A stretch of DNA of 6,627 nt from an uncultured Pseudomonadota bacterium. Its GTDB lineage: Bacteria; Pseudomonadota; Alphaproteobacteria; RF32; CAG-239. How positions within the stretch are numbered: position 1 is the first letter of the stretch; each line of letters begins with the position of its first letter. Shown here piece after piece: positions 1-5,868 of this stretch. The stretch lies in contig CACXFX010000175.1 in the NCBI GenBank assembly GCA_902767055.1, positions 1-6,627 of the forward strand, written 5' to 3'. Made by a program: the position numbers and the translations under genes. The notes below the pieces were generated by a model, which searched no databases, was not told the DNA's origin, and saw only the letters and a list, made by a program, of their open reading frames with translations.

Positions 1-45
1 AAAAGCGATGTTTGACCTTTCGCACAATACGCAGCAGGAGCTGTT

Positions 46-927
46 TTAACGGTAGGTGATTGATACGCGATTTTTGGAGCCGGCGACCTCGTTGGCTTCA
101 TCGATGGTGTAAATGCGTTTTTCTGTGCGGTGACCTGAGGTTGTGACGAGTTTGCCGTTTTTATCATAAACATAGGTGACGCCATTGATTTGTTTTGTTG
201 TGGCTTTAGATGATTTTAAGTCTGAATAACCGGCAGCGGCCAAATTCGCATCACATTTTTCCGTGTCCCCCGTGCAATAAATTTTAAGATTTGCAATGTC
301 GGTAAAACCAGTATCACTATTATAACCTGTAAAAATTTTCCCGAGTTGTGTATTTTCACCGATTGTAATGCTTTGAAGTTGCAGACAATAACTAAACGTG
401 CCTTCACCGATTGATGTCACAGAATCCGGAATAACAATATCCGTCAAATGGGTTCCTCTAAAACCACCATCAATAGAAGTAACCGAATCGGGGATATTGA
501 TTTTTTGTAATCCTGACCAGCTAAAGGCAGCACCTTTAATTTTAGTGACAGAATCTGGAATAATAACTTCAGATGTTCCTACACCAAAGAATGCATTACC
601 TGATATTGTTGTTATTGAGCTTGGAATTTCAATCGGATTGACGCTTGTAACAGCATAAAATCCCATACTTCCCAAATTTTTGATTGAATCTTCAATCACA
701 ACATTTGTGACACCTTTATTTCGCCATGGAGCTATTGTGTCGGAAATTTGCCCCCAATCTCCGATATTGCCGTTGTTTCCGGTACCGCGAATCGTTAATG
801 TCCCTGAAGCATCGATTTGGTATTCGCAATTTGCCGTATTTCCATTGTCATCTGTGCCACAAGCCTCCCATGCGTTGGAAGAAAAGGGCAGAAATGTTGC
901 GGTTAAAATAAAGAGTAATTTTTTCAT
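46..927 (-). CDS. Secreted BspA-type leucine-rich-repeat protein
   Basis: This 293-residue protein is predicted to be exported. Residues 1-19 form a signal peptide (MKKLLFILTA, hydrophobic core, SSNA before the likely cut). Residues 20-69 form a small module with C23 and C34, a GTLTIRGTG strand and an APWR motif. About four LRR_5/BspA-like repeats of 21-23 residues follow at 100-190, each built on IP-D/S-SVT-I. A Cys pair (C218, C225) and a Lys/Tyr-rich tail ending in KRIYTIDEA...ITYR close the protein. The frame is open upstream to 1092, but I chose the ATG at 927 because it starts the signal peptide and follows GAAAGGA at suitable spacing; the upstream part overlaps structured leader RNA. 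The family is secreted or surface-exposed and often implicated in adhesion; the ligand here is unknown. The cysteines suggest periplasmic or extracellular disulfides. No convincing terminator is visible in the 45 bases after the stop. Confidence 0.87.
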   Translation of the reverse strand: MKKLLFILTATFLPFSSNAWEACGTDDNGNTANCEYQIDASGTLTIRGTGNNGNIGDWGQISDTIAPWRNKGVTNVVIEDSIKNLGSMGFYAVTSVNPIEIPSSITTISGNAFFGVGTSEVIIPDSVTKIKGAAFSWSGLQKINIPDSVTSIDGGFRGTHLTDIVIPDSVTSIGEGTFSYCLQLQSITIGENTQLGKIFTGYNSDTGFTDIANLKIYCTGDTEKCDANLAAAGYSDLKSSKATTKQINGVTYVYDKNGKLVTTSGHRTEKRIYTIDEANEVAGSKNRVSITYR

Positions 928-968
928 AGGTTTTCCTTTCAAGAAAAATGTTGATACGTTTGTTTGAG

Positions 969-1019
969 ATGCCGAAACAAGTGGAGCGCGACGAGCTTGC
1001 TTATCTTCGATTTCGGCAT
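969..1019. repeat. Palindromic element in the leader of the LRR gene
   Basis: The arms ATGCCGAAA (969-977) and TTTCGGCAT (1011-1019) form a perfect 9-bp inverted repeat. An inner CAAG (978-981) / CTTG (996-999) pair lies inside it. The GC-rich interior contrasts with the AT-rich surroundings. The element sits between the T-tract of the leader hairpin and the ribosome-binding site, and it has no counterpart in the otherwise similar leader at 5869-6144. It resembles the dispersed intergenic palindromes (REP- or RPE-like) common in Proteobacteria, but only one copy is visible here, so its repeat status is inferred. Confidence 0.5.
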
Positions 1020-1041
1020 GACGCCGTTCTTGATGACAGTT

Positions 1042-1070
1042 AAAAAAAGGCCGTGCTTTAAATGAGCGGC
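1042..1070 (-). terminator. Terminator-like hairpin at the end of leader A
   Basis: Reading the minus strand, GCCGCT (1070-1065) can pair with AGC-AC-GGC (1057-1050), with a 2-nt bulge and an AT-rich loop. Seven T residues follow at 1048-1042. The stem is short, so termination may be partial. It lies about 115 bases before the LRR start codon. The same arrangement, with a conserved TTAACTCCCCG just upstream, occurs at 6086-6119, which supports a function as an attenuator or as the 3' end of a small RNA. Confidence 0.5.
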
Positions 1071-1292
1071 GGGGAGTTAACCAATCATGCAAAGTAAAAT
1101 GACTCTGGTGGCCTTTAGAAAAATCCTGAACATTCGCCGCCAGCTCCCCAACCAGATGTTGGGGATAACGCTATTTTAAAATAAAAATAGCACTGAATAT
1201 AACAGTGTTATCCTCACTGTACTTTGCAAAAAGCCGGTTAAAGCTCCGTGCTCAACTAAAGCACTCGATAAGAAAGGTTTTCTTTCTTATCT
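1042..1292 (-). ncRNA. Structured leader RNA, copy A (unrecognised family)
   Basis: Read on the minus strand from a predicted start near 1292, the stems are as follows. P0 is a perfect 10-bp hairpin (1291-1282 with 1276-1267). P1 is the 9-bp closing stem (1228-1220 with 1096-1088). P2 is CAGTG/CACTG (1219-1215 with 1207-1203). P3 is an 8-bp GCTATTTT/AAAATAGC hairpin (1191-1184 with 1177-1170). P4 is 8 bp (1165-1158 with 1152-1145). P5 is CTGGCGGC/GCCACCAG (1143-1136 with 1112-1105), containing one C-A mismatch and capped by an AGGA/TTCT mini-hairpin (1127-1124 with 1120-1117). A GC hairpin with T7 ends the element. The same order of stems occurs upstream of the LRR gene at 6145, with compensatory changes. 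It is probably a cis-regulatory leader for the LRR gene; an independent small RNA is the alternative. I do not recognise a ligand class. Confidence 0.72.
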
Positions 1293-1299
1293 GAGGATT

Positions 1300-1328
1300 A
1301 TTAAAGCATATTCAAAACAAAATGTCAA
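1300..1328 (-). promoter_or_regulatory. Predicted sigma70-type promoter of leader A
   Basis: On the minus strand, a perfect -35 box TTGACA (1328-1323) is followed by a 17-bp spacer and a -10 box TTTAAT (1305-1300). The predicted start is near 1293-1292, directly before the P0 hairpin. The -35 box overlaps the TGA stop codon of the methyltransferase gene (1327-1325). No separate terminator is seen for that gene, so its transcript may also run into this leader. Confidence 0.7.
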
Positions 1329-2065
1329 ATGTTTTTTATCTCAAAATATGATTTTCCGTCGCGCAAGATGGCCTCTGCGGCCGGGGTGTAGCCTTTAAGG
1401 TTGTGAACGACAAAAGGCGGTAAAATTTTCAAAGGTGCTTTGGAATCTTTTTGAGCGCATATGATAACGCGTTTTGCGTTTTGTCCTTTTTTGGAATAAA
1501 TCGGTAAAATGGTTATATCGCCCGTTTTTTGATACAAAATATTTAAGATTTCATCCAAAGCTTCGGCCTTGTGTATCAAATAAAGTTTGCCAAAAGGTTT
1601 GAGCATTTTAAGGCAAAATGAAAGCCATTGTTCAAGTGTCATATCGTTTTGCGTGTGCGCGAGTGCTTTGCTTTTGTTGGGTGATACGGAGCCGTCTTTG
1701 GCATAAGGCGGATTTGTCACAACCGCATCAAATGAGCAAAAGTCAAACGGGGCTTTTTTTTGTTTGATATCATGGGTAAAATATTTAAGGTTTGAAAATC
1801 CGTTGGCCTCGGCACTGAGATTGGCTAAATCAGCTAAATCGGGTTGAATCTCAAAACCTGCGATATTTGCATTTTTTAGGCGGTAAGCAAGGCACAAAGA
1901 TATGCCGCCCGTGGCAGATCCGACGTCTAAGATATGATAACCGTCTTTGGCGCTTTGAACAAACGATGAGAGTAGAACGGCATCGGATGAGGTTTTATAG
2001 CCGTCTTTTTTTTGAAATATTTTGACTTTTTTGCCGAGCAAATAATCGTTTGTGATGTTTTCCAT
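1325..2065 (-). CDS. trmN6: TrmN6/YfiC-type tRNA (adenine-N6) methyltransferase
   Basis: This 246-residue class I SAM-dependent methyltransferase belongs to the family that methylates N6 of adenine 37 in tRNA1(Val) in E. coli. The N-terminus has the family pattern (LLGKKVKIFQ, then GYKTSSDAVLL at 22-32). Motif I is ILDVGSATGG at 45-54, which binds SAM. An acidic residue follows in GFEIQ (E72), and D99 sits in HDI. The catalytic NPPY motif of N6-adenine methylases is at 118-121. The tail carries GYTPAAEAILRDG (225-237), typical of the family. Length is normal. The start is supported by AGGAGA 8 bases upstream. The gene is divergent from recO and its stop overlaps the -35 box of leader A. Family assignment is firm. 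The exact tRNA substrate is inferred, because related members differ in specificity. Confidence 0.88.
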   Translation of the reverse strand: MENITNDYLLGKKVKIFQKKDGYKTSSDAVLLSSFVQSAKDGYHILDVGSATGGISLCLAYRLKNANIAGFEIQPDLADLANLSAEANGFSNLKYFTHDIKQKKAPFDFCSFDAVVTNPPYAKDGSVSPNKSKALAHTQNDMTLEQWLSFCLKMLKPFGKLYLIHKAEALDEILNILYQKTGDITILPIYSKKGQNAKRVIICAQKDSKAPLKILPPFVVHNLKGYTPAAEAILRDGKSYFEIKNI

Positions 2066-2139
2066 CGCTGATTTCTCCTATAAAAAAAATATTATCATTG
2101 ATTGGTTAATAATGTATTTTTTTAAGGGTGAAAATATTG

Positions 2140-2145
2140 TATAAT
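2140..2145 (+). promoter_or_regulatory. Candidate -10 box for recO
   Basis: A consensus TATAAT hexamer lies 48 bases before the chosen recO start. The region around the expected -35 position is mostly T (2117-2123) and has no good hexamer. The predicted transcript start is near 2152, so recO would have a short leader of about 40 nt. The minus-strand methyltransferase gene must be expressed from the same AT-rich gap (2066-2193), where GATAAT-like sequence is visible but no clear -35. Confidence 0.45.
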
Positions 2146-2193
2146 TTTTTAATATCTCTTGAAAGAAAAGCCAAAATCGGGCAATCTCAAAGC

Positions 2194-2922
2194 ATGCAGA
2201 TATCAGATGAAGGATATATCATTAAAATCTTAAAACACGGTGAAAATTCTTTAATCGTCACCGTGCTTTCGATGGCGCACGGCAAAATGACGGGGTTTGT
2301 CAAAGGGGCAATGAGCAAAAAAAAACTCGGTATTTATCAAATCGGCAATAAAATTTCGTTTAATGCTTATGCCAGATTGCAGGAAAATTTGCCGGTATTT
2401 AAAGGGGTGGAACTTTGTCAGTCGAACGTTGCACATTTAATCGAAAATCCTGAAAAACTGGCGCTGATGCGTGCTTTTTGCGATGTTTTTAATATGACGA
2501 TTGCCGAAAATGAACCTTTAGAGGGACTTATTCGTTCTATATCTTGTTTTATTGAGGGATTGAAAGATAAAATGTGGCTCAAAAATTATGCCGTTTTGGA
2601 ATTTAAGTTGCTCTATTTTTTAGGTATCGGGCTTGATTTGGGGACATGTGCGGCAACCGGAACGATCGAAAATTTGGCGTTTGTGTCACCCAAAAGCGGG
2701 CGTGCGGTTTGCTTAAGTGCCGGTTTGCCTTATCGGGATAAACTTTTTAAGTATCCGCATTTTGCTTTGAATAAAAACTTGGAGCCCACAAAAGACGATG
2801 TTACGGATTTAATCAAAATGACCGGATTTTTCCTCAAAAAAAATTTTTTTGACGCGCATGGCTTGCAATTTCCTTTAACTCGTGCTAATTTGCAAGAAAT
2901 TTTAAGTGACTTGAAAGAATAA
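2194..2922 (+). CDS. recO: DNA repair protein RecO
   Basis: RecO anneals single-stranded DNA and, with RecR, helps load RecA onto SSB-coated gaps (the RecFOR pathway). The 242 residues start with the typical OB-fold opening (DEGYIIKILKHGE, then VTVLSMAHGKMTGFVKGA, residues 5-39). The C-terminal helical region carries LDLGTCAATG (147-156) and VSPKSGRAV (164-172), a signature I associate with alphaproteobacterial RecO. The full four-cysteine zinc site of some RecO proteins is absent. The frame is open upstream to a GTG at 2128, but the family N-terminus begins at the ATG at 2194 and a TATAAT lies between the two, so I chose 2194. The ribosome-binding site is weak. The stop is one base before parC, which indicates cotranscription. 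Confidence 0.93.
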   Translation: MQISDEGYIIKILKHGENSLIVTVLSMAHGKMTGFVKGAMSKKKLGIYQIGNKISFNAYARLQENLPVFKGVELCQSNVAHLIENPEKLALMRAFCDVFNMTIAENEPLEGLIRSISCFIEGLKDKMWLKNYAVLEFKLLYFLGIGLDLGTCAATGTIENLAFVSPKSGRAVCLSAGLPYRDKLFKYPHFALNKNLEPTKDDVTDLIKMTGFFLKKNFFDAHGLQFPLTRANLQEILSDLKE

Positions 2923-2923
2923 A

Positions 2924-5146
2924 ATGCCTGAAACAGAGCCGAAAATTAAAGATGTTGCCTTAAAAGAAGAATTAAGTAAGCGTTATCTTTCGTACGCGAT
3001 GTCGACGATTGTATCGCGTTCGCTTCCTGATGTCAGGGACGGCTTAAAGCCTGTACACAGGCGGCTTTTGTATGCGATGCGCCAGTTGCATTTGGATCCG
3101 AAAACAGGCTATAAAAAATGTGCGCGTGTTGTCGGTGATGTCATCGGTAAATATCATCCGCACGGTGATACGGGTGTTTATGGTGCGATGGTACGTTTGG
3201 CTCAGGATTTTTCTGTTCGGTATCCGCTTGTTGACGGACAGGGCAATTTTGGTAATATCGACGGTGACGGTGCGGCCGCAATGCGTTATACCGAGGCAAG
3301 ACTGACCGATTTTGCAATGGCTTTGATGGAAGGTTTGTCAGATGATGCGGTCGATTTTGTGGACACTTATGACGGTGAAGAACAAGAGCCTGCCGTGATG
3401 CCTGCCGCCGTGCCGAATTTGCTTTGCAACGGGTCGACAGGTATTGCAGTCGGTATGGCAACCAATATTCCGACCCACAATTTAAGCGAAGTTTGTGATG
3501 CGCTCCTTTACTTGATTGAAAACAATGAGGCAACCGACGAAGCTTTGGTTTCGCGCCTTAAAGGACCGGATTTTCCGACCGGCGGTGTGATTGTCGACAG
3601 TTTTGAAAGTATTGTTAATACGTATAAACAAGGCAAAGGCTCTTTTCGCATTCGTGCCAAGTGGGAAAAAGAGGATTTGGGGCACGGACAATATCAAATT
3701 GTGGTTCGTGAAATTCCTTACGGAGTTGTTAAATCAAAATTGATTGAGCGTATTGCCGAGCTGTTAAATGAGAAAAAATTGCCGCTTTTGGCAGATATCA
3801 GAGATGAATCGGCTCAGGATATTCGCATTGTTTTGGAGCCGAAAACGCGGACGGTCGATGCCGATATGTTGATGGCTTTGCTCTTTAAAGAAACAGAGCT
3901 TGAAACAAAATTTAATATGAATATGAATGTGTTGGATGCCGATTGTGTGCCGAGAGTGATGAGTATCGGTGAGGTTTTGAGGGCATATTTGAAACATCGT
4001 TTTGAGGTTTTAAAGCGCCGCAGCAATCACAGATTGTCAAAAATTTTGGCGCGCCTTGAGATTTTATCGGGCTATTTGACGGCATATCTCAATTTGGATG
4101 AAATTATCGCTATTATTCGTCAGGAAGACGATCCAAAGACCGTGATGATGGCAAAATTTAATTTGACCGACAATCAGGCCGAAGCGATTTTGAATATGAA
4201 ACTTAAAAGTCTGCGCAAATTGGAAGAAAGCGAAATCAGGGCCGAATATGATGCCTTAAATGATGAAAAAACGGAGCTTTTGGCTTTGCTCGCCGATGAG
4301 CATAAATGCTGGCTTGCCGTCGGTGAAGAAATCAAACAGACCAAGGAGCGCTTCGGCAAAAAGACAGCTTTGGGACGCCGCCGGACAGAATTTTCGGCCA
4401 TCACGCAAGATGTCGAAATTACGATTGACGCATTGGTTGAAAAAGAGCCGATTACGGTTATCCTTTCCGAAAAAGGATGGATCAGGGCGATGAAAGGCTA
4501 TGTCAATTTGTCCGAAGACTTTAAGTTTAAGGAAGACGACCGTTTGCTTAAAGCAATCCATGCACAAACAACCGATAAAATTGTGTTGCTTGATACATCC
4601 GGCAAATTTTTTACGCTTCAGGCAAGCGATATTCCATCGGGCAGAGGCTTTGGTCAACCGCTGCGTTTGATGGTTGATTTGGCAAATAACGACAATATCA
4701 CCGAGATGTTTGTCTTTGAGCCGGGGGCGAGTTATATTTTGGCCTCGAATACCGGACACGGGTTTGTGGTGGACGAAAATCATATTATTGCTCAGACGCG
4801 CACCGGTCGAAAGATTATGAATTTGGCAGATGGTGAAAAAGCTCAGTTCTGTGTTAAAATCACCGGCGATATGGTTGCCGTTGTGGGTGAAAATCGGAAA
4901 TTGCTCATTTTTAAGGTTGAAGAAATTCCGACCATGGCGCGGGGCAGAGGTGTGACTCTGCAAAAGTATAAAGACGGACAGATGACGGACATCGAAGTTT
5001 TTGATTCGAACGTCGGTTTTTCGTACAATCGTTCCGGCGGTGTGACCGTTGAAAAAGATTTGATGACATGGCTCGGACATCGGGCGCAATCAGGCAAGCT
5101 TGTGCCGTTCGGTTTTCCGAAATCAAATACATTCTTTAAAGAGTAA
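2924..5146 (+). CDS. parC: DNA topoisomerase IV subunit A
   Basis: ParC is the DNA-cutting subunit of topoisomerase IV and works with ParE to unlink daughter chromosomes. The 740 residues match the usual alphaproteobacterial length. The winged-helix core includes SRSLPDVRDGLKPVHRR (31-47), GKYHPHGD (75-82) and AAAMRYTEARL, with the catalytic tyrosine at Y122. A tower and coiled-coil region follows, including the LSGYLTAYLNLDEII and EAILNMKLKSLRKLEE segments. The C-terminal beta-pinwheel repeats contain SGRGFGQPLRLMVDL and MARGRGVTLQKYK. I see no GyrA box (QRRGGKG), and the neighbour is recO, so this is ParC rather than GyrA. In the quinolone-determining loop, positions equivalent to E. coli ParC S80 and E84 are T83 and G87. 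The start is one base after the recO stop, and parE is not in the window. Confidence 0.96.
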   Translation: MPETEPKIKDVALKEELSKRYLSYAMSTIVSRSLPDVRDGLKPVHRRLLYAMRQLHLDPKTGYKKCARVVGDVIGKYHPHGDTGVYGAMVRLAQDFSVRYPLVDGQGNFGNIDGDGAAAMRYTEARLTDFAMALMEGLSDDAVDFVDTYDGEEQEPAVMPAAVPNLLCNGSTGIAVGMATNIPTHNLSEVCDALLYLIENNEATDEALVSRLKGPDFPTGGVIVDSFESIVNTYKQGKGSFRIRAKWEKEDLGHGQYQIVVREIPYGVVKSKLIERIAELLNEKKLPLLADIRDESAQDIRIVLEPKTRTVDADMLMALLFKETELETKFNMNMNVLDADCVPRVMSIGEVLRAYLKHRFEVLKRRSNHRLSKILARLEILSGYLTAYLNLDEIIAIIRQEDDPKTVMMAKFNLTDNQAEAILNMKLKSLRKLEESEIRAEYDALNDEKTELLALLADEHKCWLAVGEEIKQTKERFGKKTALGRRRTEFSAITQDVEITIDALVEKEPITVILSEKGWIRAMKGYVNLSEDFKFKEDDRLLKAIHAQTTDKIVLLDTSGKFFTLQASDIPSGRGFGQPLRLMVDLANNDNITEMFVFEPGASYILASNTGHGFVVDENHIIAQTRTGRKIMNLADGEKAQFCVKITGDMVAVVGENRKLLIFKVEEIPTMARGRGVTLQKYKDGQMTDIEVFDSNVGFSYNRSGGVTVEKDLMTWLGHRAQSGKLVPFGFPKSNTFFKE

Positions 5147-5181
5147 CGTTTTAAGATTATATTTGAGGCAAAGGAGGTAAA

Positions 5182-5784
5182 ATGAAAAAAATCTTGTTTT
5201 TAATGTTGTTGCTGTGTGCCTCTGTTGTGCAAGCGCAAACACCGACGGATATCAAAAAAATTGAAGATTATTTAAACTCAATGACAACAATGGAGTCAAG
5301 TTTTGTGCAGATGGCTTCAAACGGTGCGACTTCAGAGGGCAAACTTTATATCTCAAAGCCCTCTAAAATACGTATGGAATATGCGCCGCCGACGGATGTT
5401 TTGATTGTGGGTAACGGCGATGAAATTATTTTTCACGACAGGGAATTGGATCAGATTACAAATATCGATTATGACGATATTCCGGGAACAAAAATTTTGA
5501 TTGATACAATCAAAATTGATAATCAGACCTTGAAAGTGACGGATTTTTATAAAGACGCCGGTTCGACCACCATCACTTTGGAATACGCCAAACAAAAAGA
5601 TATGGGGCCGATGACCTTGGTGTTTTCAAACAAGCCCTTTGAGCTGAAACAATGGAAGATTATTGATCCGCAAAGTGTTGAAGTGACTTTGTCACTTTAT
5701 GATACGATGATCAATGAGCCTTTGGATGAAAATCTTTTTTCGTATAAAGTCAAAGCGCGTAAGAATTCTAAAAGACGCAGATAA
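5182..5784 (+). CDS. lolA: LolA-type outer-membrane lipoprotein carrier
   Basis: LolA carries lipoproteins through the periplasm from the LolCDE transporter to the outer membrane. The 200 residues begin with a clear signal peptide (MKKILFLMLLLCASVVQA, likely cut before Q19). The mature part has the family layout: an N-terminal helix (IKKIEDYLNSM), SSFVQ (39-43), GKLYISKPSKIRMEYAPP (53-70), a second strand region with IVGNGDEIIFHD (75-86), and a late LVFSNKPFELKQWKIID. Length is close to the usual 200-220. The tail is unusually basic (KARKNSKRRR). The start is set by AAGGAGGT with a short gap of about 4 bases. It follows parC after 35 bases on the same strand and may share its transcript, though a weak promoter in that gap cannot be excluded. 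A strong hairpin terminator follows. Confidence 0.87.
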   Translation: MKKILFLMLLLCASVVQAQTPTDIKKIEDYLNSMTTMESSFVQMASNGATSEGKLYISKPSKIRMEYAPPTDVLIVGNGDEIIFHDRELDQITNIDYDDIPGTKILIDTIKIDNQTLKVTDFYKDAGSTTITLEYAKQKDMGPMTLVFSNKPFELKQWKIIDPQSVEVTLSLYDTMINEPLDENLFSYKVKARKNSKRRR

Positions 5785-5812
5785 AGCATAAATAATTATC
5801 TTAAAAAAAATA

Positions 5813-5850
5813 AAGCGATTGTCATTTTTTTATTTGACAATCGTTTCTTG
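5813..5850 (+). terminator. Rho-independent terminator after lolA
   Basis: The arms AAGCGATTGTCA (5813-5824) and TGACAATCGTTT (5835-5846) pair over 12 positions with one G-T wobble, around a 10-base loop. A T-rich stretch (TTTCTTGTT) follows on the plus strand. On the minus strand the hairpin is followed by an even longer T-rich run, so it may work in both directions. Its 3' arm contains the TTGACA of the next promoter. Confidence 0.75.
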
Positions 5851-5862
5851 TTATGAGATAAT
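5834..5862 (+). promoter_or_regulatory. Predicted sigma70-type promoter of leader B
   Basis: TTGACA (5834-5839) and GATAAT (5857-5862) are separated by exactly 17 bases. The predicted start is near 5868-5870. The -35 box lies inside the 3' arm of the lolA terminator, so the lolA unit ends where the LRR unit begins. The arrangement matches the promoter found for leader A. Confidence 0.75.
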
Positions 5863-5868
5863 CGACCT

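Noticed and set aside
1..45. Terminator after the LRR gene at 46-927
   Set aside because: Only a 4-bp CAGC/GCTG hairpin without a T-tract is visible, which is too weak to call.
398..658. Plus-strand open frame opposite the LRR repeats
   Set aside because: It is the antisense of repeated IPDSVT codons, which gives a repetitive open frame by chance; there is no ribosome-binding site or family resemblance.
100..900. CRISPR-like or tandem DNA repeat within the LRR gene
   Set aside because: The periodicity of about 66 bases is the coding repeat of the LRR units; spacing and sequence vary as expected for protein repeats.
928..1092. N-terminal extension of the LRR protein (55 residues starting at 1092)
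   Set aside because: It would place the signal peptide internally, overlaps the structured leader, the T-tract hairpin and the palindrome, and lacks the good ribosome-binding site seen before 927.
1042..1292. Known riboswitch, group I/II intron, retron or OMEGA-type RNA
   Set aside because: I saw none of the core motifs I know for common riboswitches or group II domain V, and there is no reverse transcriptase, IscB/TnpB or intron-encoded protein in the window.
4256..5089. Long minus-strand open frame (277 codons) inside parC
   Set aside because: It is a shadow of the well-conserved parC reading frame, with no recognisable domain and biased composition.
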